A DNA stretch of 51,200 nucleotides from Stappia sp. (GTDB lineage: Bacteria > Pseudomonadota > Alphaproteobacteria > Rhizobiales > Stappiaceae): assembly GCA_002722295.1 (NCBI GenBank), contig PBLF01000003.1, positions 1 through 51,200 on the forward strand. The letters run 5' to 3'. Positions 44,496 to 51,200 of the stretch are shown piece by piece (within the stretch, counting starts at the first letter, position 1; the number at the start of each line of letters is the position of its first letter). A program made the translations under genes and the position numbers. The notes under the pieces are model-generated. The model was not told the DNA's origin. It was given only the letters and a program-made list of their open reading frames with translations, and did not search any database.

Positions 44496-45234
44496 TGATG
44501 TGGATCTCGCTACCGGTCACATAGGATGCGTGTCGGCTTGCCAGGAAATGCACCACCTCCGCCACTTCCTCCGGTCGCCCGAGCCGCTTCATCGGAACCT
44601 GCGTCTCCACGACATGCTCGGTGCCGGCCGAAAGGATCGCCGTTTCGATCTCGCCGGGCGCGACCGCGTTCACACGCACGTCGAACTCGGCCAGTTCGTG
44701 GGCAAGCTCGCGGGTGAGCGCCGATAGGGCCGCCTTCGACACCGCATAGGCCGCACCGGCAAAGGGATGCACGCGAAAGCCGGCGATCGAGGTGACATTG
44801 ACCACCGAGCCCTTCGCCGCCTTCAGCTCGTCGAGAAGCTGCTGGCACAGGAGAAGCGGCGCGATCAGATTGACCTGCTGCACGGTCTGCAGCGTCTGAA
44901 GGGACGTTTCCATGGCGCCGAGCCGCGCGCCGTCCTCGCCCTTGGGGGAGATGCCGGCATTGTTGACCAGCGCGGTCAGCGGGCGGCCGGCGAGCATCGC
45001 CTTGAGCTCGTCGGCGGCCTCCTGCACGGAGGCCGGATCGGCGAGGTCCGTGGTGATGTGATGGACGATGCCCTCGGCCCAGGGGCACACGCTTGAAAAC
45101 GGTGTCCGGGCGAGCGTGATGACGTCCCAGCCCTCCCGGTAGAACAGGCGCACAATCGCATGGCCGATGCCGCGGCTGGCGCCGGTCACGGCGACCACGG
45201 GCTTTTGCGCCCCGCCGCTCTGCGGTTCCTGCAT
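44476..45234 (-). CDS. Short-chain dehydrogenase/reductase (SDR)
   Basis: A 252-residue classical SDR: nucleotide motif TGASRGIGH near 17-25, NNAG near 92-95, the catalytic triad Ser (NVTSIAG), Tyr and Lys (YAVSKAA) near 140-160, and the C-terminal YVTGSEIHINGG. It should act as an NAD(P)-dependent oxidoreductase in the cytoplasm. The ATG at 45234 has AGGA about ten bases upstream; the longer frame is not SDR-like. It is first in the minus-strand series with the exonuclease and ligase, overlapping the exonuclease by 20 bases, and is divergent from lhr. Its substrate and any link to repair are unknown. Confidence 0.92.
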   Translation of the reverse strand: MQEPQSGGAQKPVVAVTGASRGIGHAIVRLFYREGWDVITLARTPFSSVCPWAEGIVHHITTDLADPASVQEAADELKAMLAGRPLTALVNNAGISPKGEDGARLGAMETSLQTLQTVQQVNLIAPLLLCQQLLDELKAAKGSVVNVTSIAGFRVHPFAGAAYAVSKAALSALTRELAHELAEFDVRVNAVAPGEIETAILSAGTEHVVETQVPMKRLGRPEEVAEVVHFLASRHASYVTGSEIHINGGQHI

Positions 45235-45418
45235 GAACGCTTTTCCTGCCCTGTCATGGAGCGGCCAAGCCCGCTCCCTCAAAGCCTTACATGGTTCTCC
45301 TCGCCATTGCATCAAAGGGCGCCCCGTGGGGATGTGAAGATACAAGGTGTCGCAGGCCCCGTTCCCGTCATGGCGGCGCCTCGACGTCGCCGCGAGATCG
45401 GCCTATGTCTCGATCCCG

Positions 45419-47932
45419 ATGGACGCCGCACAAGACCCACTTCTGCCGGAGACCTTCTCGAGCTGGTTCGCCGCACGAGGCTGGGCCCCGCGCCAGCATC
45501 AGCTCGACCTCGTGCGGCTGGCGCAGGCGCGTGCTTCTGCGCTCCTCATCGCTCCCACGGGTGCCGGCAAGACGCTGGCGGGCTTCCTGCCCAGCCTGAT
45601 CGCGCTCGCCGCGCGCGGCAGGCGCAAGCCGGGAACGCCGGCGCGACGCCATGTGCACACGCTCTACATCTCGCCGCTGAAGGCGCTGGCGGTCGACATC
45701 GCCCGCAACCTGGAACGCCCGGTCGCCGAAATGGGGCTTCCCGTCACAATCGAGACCCGCACCGGCGACACGCCGACCCACAAGCGCCAGCGCCAGAAAC
45801 AGGCGCCGCCCGACATTCTCCTGACGACGCCGGAGCAGATCGCCCTGCTTCTCTCCGATCCCCAGGGCCGCGAGATGCTGTCGGGTGTCGACACGGTGAT
45901 CCTCGACGAGTTGCACGCTCTGGTCACCTCCAAGCGCGGCGACCTTCTGGCGCTCGGGCTCGCCGCACTGCGCCGGCTCTCGCCCGACCTTCGTGCCATC
46001 GGACTGTCGGCGACGGTGGCCAATCCCGACGACCTGCGCGCCTGGCTCGTGTCACAGGGGGACGGGGACAGGCAGCTTGCGGAACTCGTCCGGGTCGCGG
46101 GCGGGGCAACGCCCGACATTTCCATTCTCGACACGGCCGAACGCCTGCCGTGGTCGGGACATTCCGCGCGCCATGCGGTCGGCGACGTCTACGAGCTCAT
46201 CAAGGCGAACCGCATGAGCCTTGTCTTCGTGAACACCCGCTCCCAGGCCGAGATGCTGTTCCAGAACCTGTGGCACGCGAACGAGGACAACCTGCCCATC
46301 GCCCTGCATCACGGCTCGCTCGACGTCGGCCAGCGGCGCAAGGTCGAGGCGGCCATGGCCGAGGGCCGGCTCAAGGCGATCGTCTGCACCTCCTCGCTCG
46401 ATCTCGGCATCGACTGGGGCGACGTGGATCTCGTCATCCAGGTCGGGGCGCCGAAGGGCGCAAGCCGCCTCGCCCAGCGCATCGGCCGGTCCAACCACCG
46501 CATGGACGATCCCTCGCGCGCCGTTCTGGTGCCGGCGAACCGGTTCGAGGTCCTGGAGTGCCAGGCGGCGCTCGCGGCCTCGCGCGTCGGCGCGCAGGAC
46601 ACGCCCCCCTTGCGCGAGGGCGCGCTGGACGTTCTCGCCCAGCACGTGCTGGGCGTTGCCTGCGCGGGGCCGTTTTCGCCGGACGCGCTCTTTGGCGAGG
46701 TCCGGTCCTCGGAAGCCTATCGGAGCCTCACCCGGCACCAGTTCGACCGGGTGGTCGATTTCGTCGCGACCGGGGGATATGCCCTGTCCACCTACGAACG
46801 CTATGCCCGCCTGAAGCCGGCCGGCGACGGTCTCCTGCGCCTGTCGCATCCCAGGATCGCCCAGCAGTACCGGCTGAACGTGGGCACCATCGTCGAGGCG
46901 CCCATGCTCAGGGTGCGGCTGCAGCGGGCCCGCGCCGACGGGCGGCGGGCTGCGGTTGGACGTGGCGGACGGGTGCTCGGCCAGATCGAGGAATGGTTCG
47001 TCGAGCAACTCGCCCCCGGCGACACCTTCCTGTTCTCGGGCGAGATCCTGCGCTTCGAGGGCCTGGCGGAGAACGAGGCCATCGTCTCGCGCGCCCGCGC
47101 CGAGGCACCCAAGATCCCCTCCTACCAGGGCGGCAAGTTTCCGCTTTCCACCTATCTGGCGGAAGGGGTGCGGGCGATGCTCGCCGATCCCGCCGGCTGG
47201 TCCGCCCTGCCCGGCCAGGTCCGCGACTGGCTCGAGCTGCAACGCCTCAACTCGCGCCTGCCCGACCGCGACGGACTGCTGGTGGAGACTTTCCCCCGCT
47301 CGGGAAAACACTATCTGGTCTGCTATCCCTTCGACGGTCGGCTTGCCCATCAGACGCTGGGAATGCTGCTGACCCGCCGGCTCGAGCGCGCCGGGCTGCA
47401 TCCGCTCGGGTTCGTCGCCAACGACTATGCGCTCGCCGTGTGGGGGCTGAGCGACCTGGGAGCCGAGGCGGAAAGCGGGCGGCTCTCGCTCGACGCGCTG
47501 TTCGACGAGGACATGCTGGGGGACGACCTCGACGCATGGCTTGCCGAATCGAGCCTCATGAAGCGCACGTTCAGGAGTTGTGCCGTGATCGCCGGACTGA
47601 TCGAGCGCCGCCATCCGGGCAAGGAGAAGACCGGGCGGCAGGTGACCGTCTCCTCGGATCTCATCTACGACGTGCTGCGGCGGCACGAGCCCGGTCACAT
47701 CCTTCTGGAGGCAACCTGGGCGGACGCCGCGTCAGGACTTCTGGATATCTCGCGCCTGGGGCAACTTCTTGCCCGAATACGCGGTCGAATCGCGCATACT
47801 CGTTTGGCGCGAATCTCTCCGCTCGCCGTCCCGGTGATGCTGGAGATCGGCAAGGAACCCGTCTTCGGCGCGGCGCAGGAAGCGCTGCTGGCCGATGCAG
47901 CGGAGGATCTGGTCAGGGAGGCAATGGGGTGA
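45419..47932 (+). CDS. lhr: Lhr-Core ligase-associated DEXH-box DNA helicase
   Basis: An 837-residue helicase with RecA domains carrying Walker A APTGAGKT (45-52), motif II DELH (163-166), SATVAN (motif III), the helicase C-terminal segment with TSSLDLGIDWG and QRIGRSNHR (motif VI), then the winged helix and Lhr core domains. It unwinds DNA 3' to 5' using ATP; homologs with the same partners exist in Pseudomonas and mycobacteria. Length suits Lhr-Core. The start is uncertain: ATG 45419 lacks a clear ribosome site, and GTG 45347 (861 residues) has AAGGT abutting it. The family usually begins just before the ARGW-PR-HQ segment. It is coupled to the phosphoesterase gene by a four-base overlap. 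Confidence 0.93.
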   Translation: MDAAQDPLLPETFSSWFAARGWAPRQHQLDLVRLAQARASALLIAPTGAGKTLAGFLPSLIALAARGRRKPGTPARRHVHTLYISPLKALAVDIARNLERPVAEMGLPVTIETRTGDTPTHKRQRQKQAPPDILLTTPEQIALLLSDPQGREMLSGVDTVILDELHALVTSKRGDLLALGLAALRRLSPDLRAIGLSATVANPDDLRAWLVSQGDGDRQLAELVRVAGGATPDISILDTAERLPWSGHSARHAVGDVYELIKANRMSLVFVNTRSQAEMLFQNLWHANEDNLPIALHHGSLDVGQRRKVEAAMAEGRLKAIVCTSSLDLGIDWGDVDLVIQVGAPKGASRLAQRIGRSNHRMDDPSRAVLVPANRFEVLECQAALAASRVGAQDTPPLREGALDVLAQHVLGVACAGPFSPDALFGEVRSSEAYRSLTRHQFDRVVDFVATGGYALSTYERYARLKPAGDGLLRLSHPRIAQQYRLNVGTIVEAPMLRVRLQRARADGRRAAVGRGGRVLGQIEEWFVEQLAPGDTFLFSGEILRFEGLAENEAIVSRARAEAPKIPSYQGGKFPLSTYLAEGVRAMLADPAGWSALPGQVRDWLELQRLNSRLPDRDGLLVETFPRSGKHYLVCYPFDGRLAHQTLGMLLTRRLERAGLHPLGFVANDYALAVWGLSDLGAEAESGRLSLDALFDEDMLGDDLDAWLAESSLMKRTFRSCAVIAGLIERRHPGKEKTGRQVTVSSDLIYDVLRRHEPGHILLEATWADAASGLLDISRLGQLLARIRGRIAHTRLARISPLAVPVMLEIGKEPVFGAAQEALLADAAEDLVREAMG

Positions 47933-48657
47933 GACCTTTCACGGCCGAAATCGAGACGCGGCGCTTCGCGCCGGTCTGTCACGACATCGCCATCGCCGGG
48001 GAGCTTGTCGGCCTGCACGACAGCGGGGCGCTCTGGTGGCCGGACGAGAACACGCTCATCGTTTCGGACCTGCATTTCGAGAAAGCCTCGAGCTACGCCC
48101 GGCGCGGCGTCATGCTGCCGCCCTACGACACCGCCGCGACGCTGGAAAAGCTCGCCGAGGTGATCGACGCCTTCCAGCCCTCGCGTGTCGTGGCGCTCGG
48201 CGACAGCTTCCATGACGCCGACGGCTCCGACCGCCTTCCAGCCGCCTATCGCGCCATGCTCACCACGCTGCAACTCGGGCGCGAGTGGGTCTGGATCACC
48301 GGCAACCACGATCCGGTCGCGCCGGTTCTCCTGTGTGGCGAGACCCATGCCGAGATCGCCATCGGCAACCTCGTCTTCCGGCACGAGCCCGACGCGAACG
48401 CGGCGCCCGGCGAGATCTCCGGCCACCTTCACCCTTGCGCGCGCATCCGGCGCTATGGCCGCTCGGTCCGCCGCCCGTGCTTCGCAACCGACGGAAACCG
48501 GCTCGTGCTGCCCGCCTTCGGCGTCCTTACCGGCGGCCTCAACGTGCTCGACGCCGCGTGGCAGCCCTATTTCCAGGCGCGCGAATTCTCCGTCTTCATG
48601 CTCGGCGAGGGCCGCCTCTACCCCTTCACCGGCTCCCGGCTCGTCGGCGACCAGTAG
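47929..48657 (+). CDS. Ligase-associated metallophosphoesterase (MPE)
   Basis: A 242-residue calcineurin-like phosphoesterase: motif DLHF (47-50), GDSFHD (91-96), GNHD (125-128) and GHLHP (about 161-165) supply the two-metal site. It is the fourth member of the Lhr/ligase/exonuclease set; homologs are DNA endonuclease/phosphodiesterases. The start is a GTG that overlaps the lhr stop (GTGA), with GGGAGG ten bases upstream. Its stop codon abuts the stop of the convergent next gene with no spacer. Confidence 0.93.
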   Translation: MRPFTAEIETRRFAPVCHDIAIAGELVGLHDSGALWWPDENTLIVSDLHFEKASSYARRGVMLPPYDTAATLEKLAEVIDAFQPSRVVALGDSFHDADGSDRLPAAYRAMLTTLQLGREWVWITGNHDPVAPVLLCGETHAEIAIGNLVFRHEPDANAAPGEISGHLHPCARIRRYGRSVRRPCFATDGNRLVLPAFGVLTGGLNVLDAAWQPYFQAREFSVFMLGEGRLYPFTGSRLVGDQ

Positions 48658-49560
48658 TCACGGCCGGCACGCCGCGCGCAGCGAACGCAGGGCGGCGGAC
48701 GATCCCTTCAGCGGATACTGCAGCATGTGCTCCAGCGAGCCGCCATGGTGCACCGTCACATGGCGCCCCCGCGCCAGTGCATCCACGAGCCCCGCGTCCG
48801 GCGGCAGCAGCGCGTCCGCCACGAGAACCTTCTCCCCTTCGGAAATGCCCACCGGAATGTCCGTCTCGTCACGCCCGACCGCGAAGGTCGGCAGGATGCC
48901 CCGCCCTTCGGTCTCCCACGCGCGGGCATGGTCGCTGATCTCATTGCCGTCGTAGAGCCACCAGGCCGAGTAGCGCAGCCGCAGGCCGTCGTCCTCGCAG
49001 GTCAGCGACAGATGCGCATCCGCCGGCCCGATCGCCGCCACGGGAGCCGGATCCTTCCGGTAGACCCAACGGTCCGCGGGCGCGGAGAAGACCGTGCCTC
49101 CGTCCGCCGACGCCGCCGTGTCACCACCCGTCCCGTCTGCCTCCACGAGGCTCGAGCGTTCCCGGCCCTGCCGGGTCGCCACCGTGAAGGACGGATCGCC
49201 CGGACGGTCGAAGACGATCTCGTAGGCATAGCTCTCGAACGCCTTTTCGAAGGTGCCGTCCGGCCTTTGCAGCCAGATCCGGTGCACGCAGCCGAGCGTT
49301 CCGCACCACATCATCTGGGTGCCATCGCACATCAGGTGACCGGTGTTGACCAGATAGTCGGCAAGGCCGTCGCCGTTGGCCTCCACGGGCACGATATAGC
49401 CGTCGAGAAAATCCATCTGCTCCCGGCAGGTGTCGGCGTTTTCCGCCCGTTCCAGCGCCAGCACCGCCTCCGGAATGTCCTCCGCCCGCGCCGGTGCGCA
49501 CAGAAGCACCATTGCCGCGAGCGCCAGGGCTCCCGACCGGAAAATCCCCCGCCCCTGCAT
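48658..49560 (-). CDS. Secreted hypothetical protein
   Basis: A 300-residue protein with a signal peptide ending near APARAED. The mature part has several cysteines (CREQMDF, LMCDG, MMWCGTLGC, LTCEDDG, AACRP) and segments such as DGYIVPVEANGDGLADYLVNT and WLQRPDGTFEKAF that look like calcium-binding or FG-GAP-like loops (DGLADY), so it may be a periplasmic protein with disulfides. The start at 49560 is preceded by GGGAGGG. I do not recognise a family. The MITE-like element begins 97 bases upstream and may carry or disturb its promoter. Confidence 0.8.
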   Translation of the reverse strand: MQGRGIFRSGALALAAMVLLCAPARAEDIPEAVLALERAENADTCREQMDFLDGYIVPVEANGDGLADYLVNTGHLMCDGTQMMWCGTLGCVHRIWLQRPDGTFEKAFESYAYEIVFDRPGDPSFTVATRQGRERSSLVEADGTGGDTAASADGGTVFSAPADRWVYRKDPAPVAAIGPADAHLSLTCEDDGLRLRYSAWWLYDGNEISDHARAWETEGRGILPTFAVGRDETDIPVGISEGEKVLVADALLPPDAGLVDALARGRHVTVHHGGSLEHMLQYPLKGSSAALRSLRAACRP

Positions 49561-49656
49561 TCGAACACCCTCCCGCTGTCCCTCAACGACAACGCGATGG
49601 TGCCATGCGCCCGGCACTGCAACCAGATGAAATTGGCAAGTCGCGCGCAGATGCCG

Positions 49657-49928
49657 TCTAGGGTGTGGACCCATAAACGAGACATGTCCGGCGTGAAAAC
49701 GGCAAGGAGGTGCAAGGAGAAGCACGCCGGGCGGGCCTTCCGCCCGGCCAAGGGCTTCGACGCCGCAGATCGAAGCCGTTTTCACGTCCCTTCGGGATTT
49801 GCCCGGCCAGGGCCGGGCAACAGCGTTGCCAGCCTTTGAAAACCGGACGGTTTCCTGCAGACTTGCGCCTCGTATCCAACCCTAGCGAACAAACCGGATC
49901 CGCCTCGTTTATGGGTCCACACCCTAGA
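49657..49928. mobile_element. 272-bp MITE-like element with 25-bp perfect terminal inverted repeats
   Basis: The left arm 49657-49681 and right arm 49904-49928 are perfect inverted copies (TCTAGGGTGTGGACCCATAA... ends). Both sides fit a TA target duplication just outside GGGTGTGG. Inside are further inverted repeats: CGTGAAAACGGC (49692-49703) with GCCGTTTTCACG (49775-49786), GGCTTCGA with TCGAAGCC (49753-49777), and GCCCGGCC with GGCCGGGC (49801-49818). No transposase is encoded, so it would be moved in trans. Confidence 0.85.
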
Positions 49929-50427
49929 TCAGCCCTTCGCGCAGCACGAGAAGCAGGGAGCCGGTGGCGATCAACAGCGACACCACCGCCACCATGGTAA
50001 GCCTCGCACGCAGGCCGCCATACCATGCGGGCAACAGGCCGGCGCTCGCGGCCCGCGTGTCGGCCATGCCCTGCAGCAAAAGTCCGGCGGCGAGCATGAG
50101 CAGGCCCTGAACGGGCGGCAGCATGGTCGCGATCCAGGCAACGAGCGAGGGAAGCACGGAAAACGCATAGCCGGCGGCTCCGCGCTCACCGGCCTGCATG
50201 GCCGCTCCCCAGCGTGCGCCCCCCAGGAACGACAGGATCACCGCGCCGTAGAGCATCACCGCGAGCGCGGCATGTCCCGTTGCCGCCGGGCTCACGACCT
50301 CGAAGGCGGCAACCGTCAGATAGGCCGCGCCCGCGACGAAGGGCACGAGCCCGGCCAGCCCGAGCCATGCCGCCGCCGAAGGCTGGCCGCGCGGGGGTGG
50401 CGTGTCTTTTGCGGTGACGTCGGACAT
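49924..50427 (-). CDS. DUF3429 family inner-membrane protein
   Basis: A 167-residue protein with five hydrophobic segments after a polar 20-residue N-terminus. The DUF3429 signature is present: GLAGLVPFVAGA near 27-38 and AVILSFLGGARWGAAM near 63-78. Function of the family is unknown; in several bacteria it lies near tryptophan-rich or sensor proteins. Its TAG stop is formed exactly at the junction with the MITE-like element: TA from the target and G from the element end. Its neighbour upstream is the TIGR02186-type gene, 53 bases away on the same strand. Confidence 0.88.
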   Translation of the reverse strand: MSDVTAKDTPPPRGQPSAAAWLGLAGLVPFVAGAAYLTVAAFEVVSPAATGHAALAVMLYGAVILSFLGGARWGAAMQAGERGAAGYAFSVLPSLVAWIATMLPPVQGLLMLAAGLLLQGMADTRAASAGLLPAWYGGLRARLTMVAVVSLLIATGSLLLVLREGLI

Positions 50428-50480
50428 GACGTTCGGCCCCTTTTCGTTCCGGCATCCTGTGTCCGGTCAGGGTCTACGCG

Positions 50481-51200
50481 TCAGTCCTTGCGGAAGATCA
50501 CTCCCGCCAGCCATCCGGTGAACAGCGCCAGCGCGATGGCGATGATGCCGTAGACCGCCGAATACGCGTAGGCGAGCGAATGAGTGAACTGCTCGAAGCC
50601 GGTCTTGGCGATCGTCAGCTTCTGCTCGGCGGAGGCCAGCAGCACGCCGCCGCGCAGCAGGTAGGTGGAGACGGTATATTCGCCCACCGGGATGTTCGCC
50701 GGCAGTTGCACGGCGGTGCGGAACAGCGATCCGCTCAGGAAATCGATGGACCCCGGGCGCTCGGCGTACAGTCCCGCTTGCACTCGAAGACGCAGGAAGG
50801 CCTCGCGAAAATTGTTGCGGTCGGACATGGGCGCCTCGGACGCCGCCACGATCGGCAGGTTGAGGTTGCGCAGTCCGATGCGGTAGCGCTCCAGGATCGA
50901 GCGCGCGGCCAGTTCATGCGAGGCGCGGGTCGTGTGCACGGCGAGAAAGCTCGGCACCTCGGCGAAGGTCTCCGCCTCGCGGTTCACCCAGATGCCGAGA
51001 AAACGGCCCTTCCGGCGGGTGCGCACCACCTGCTCGGGACCGGACACGACCACCGCGAGATCGTATGGCTCGGGCCGCGACACGGTGACGGCGTCACGGG
51101 CGATCTCGCCGAAGACGACGATGGTCGTTCCGGTGAAATTGGACTGGATGCGGATCTCGTCCGCCGACATGGCCGCGATGAGCTGCTCGGAACGCGCCTC
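50481..51200 (-). CDS. TIGR02186-type membrane protein, truncated by the window edge
   Basis: The frame continues to the right edge without a start: ten codons (EARSEQLIAA) precede the internal ATG at 51170 and look like the family's N-terminal region after the signal peptide. The visible 239 residues carry the segments SNFTGTTIVVFGEI, VVSGPEQVVRTRRKGRFLGIWVN and a C-terminal membrane helix (SAVYGIIAIALALFTGWLAGVIF) typical of TIGR02186. In Hyphomicrobiales this gene often pairs with a TauE/SafE-type sulfite exporter, which may lie just outside the window. The function is unknown. Confidence 0.87.
   Translation of the reverse strand, partial: EARSEQLIAAMSADEIRIQSNFTGTTIVVFGEIARDAVTVSRPEPYDLAVVVSGPEQVVRTRRKGRFLGIWVNREAETFAEVPSFLAVHTTRASHELAARSILERYRIGLRNLNLPIVAASEAPMSDRNNFREAFLRLRVQAGLYAERPGSIDFLSGSLFRTAVQLPANIPVGEYTVSTYLLRGGVLLASAEQKLTIAKTGFEQFTHSLAYAYSAVYGIIAIALALFTGWLAGVIFRKD

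Noticed and set aside
45160..47928. Extension of the phosphoesterase frame by 900 codons upstream
   Set aside because: This is the +1 shadow of lhr. The phosphoesterase starts at the GTG overlapping the lhr stop, with its own ribosome site.

Overview
The window is GC-rich, densely coded chromosomal DNA of an alphaproteobacterium. FixL/FixJ/FixK, two cco (fixNOQP / fixGHIS) operons, FixK/FNR boxes, an Lhr-Core/ligase/exonuclease/phosphoesterase cluster and a TIGR02186-type protein together suggest the Hyphomicrobiales, perhaps a Stappiaceae-like marine lineage. The genus is inference only.

Layout. 0.35-1.56 kb: an AGE-family sugar epimerase. 1.92 kb: tRNA-Thr(GGT). 2.0-3.5 kb: a poorer, locally AT-rich stretch with one orphan membrane protein that looks acquired. 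3.7-8.4 kb: an MdtNOP-like tripartite efflux system, with the outer-membrane lipoprotein convergent to a small YtcA-like protein, the fusion protein and the FUSC-type pump. 8.7-9.6 kb: a 65-residue basic protein and a receiver-only response regulator. 9.6-28.0 kb: a microaerobic respiration island with ccoGHIS (minus strand), a copper amine oxidase plus AraC regulator (plus strand), ccoNOQP (minus), an AbrB-type membrane protein, hemN, fixK, a second receiver-only regulator, fixJ and fixL. 28.1-29.8 kb: an aminotransferase and mscL. 30.0-35.1 kb: a 1173-residue symporter-domain hybrid histidine kinase, a secreted cytochrome P460-like protein and an AgmR-like regulator. 35.4-41.1 kb: proline iminopeptidase, nitroreductase, YjbQ, an esterase, a double-hotdog thioesterase-like protein, a small periplasmic protein and a NahD-like isomerase. 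41.1-48.7 kb: an ATP-dependent DNA ligase, NTF2-fold protein, MBL exonuclease and SDR on the minus strand, diverging from Lhr helicase and metallophosphoesterase. 48.7-51.2 kb: a secreted hypothetical protein, a 272-bp MITE-like element, a DUF3429 protein and a TIGR02186-type protein cut by the window edge.

How the genes work together. FixL carries the heme-PAS histidine and arginine and overlaps fixJ by 4 bases, so an oxygen-sensing FixLJ-FixK cascade is expected. Three FNR/FixK-type boxes fit its targets: one perfect before ccoG, two with one mismatch before ccoN and hemN. The cascade would then control the cbb3 oxidase, its assembly proteins and oxygen-independent heme synthesis. The Lhr/ligase/exonuclease/phosphoesterase set is a recognised DNA-repair association, here split into two divergent transcription units with unrelated-looking passengers.

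Points most worth a second look: the MITE-like element inserted exactly at a stop codon and a related end at another stop codon; the kinase/P460/AgmR-like module; the amine oxidase and AraC gene wedged between the two cco operons; a possibly leaderless hemN; and long-range inverted repeats around the receiver-only regulator next to fixK. I found no CRISPR array, phage, or intact insertion sequence.
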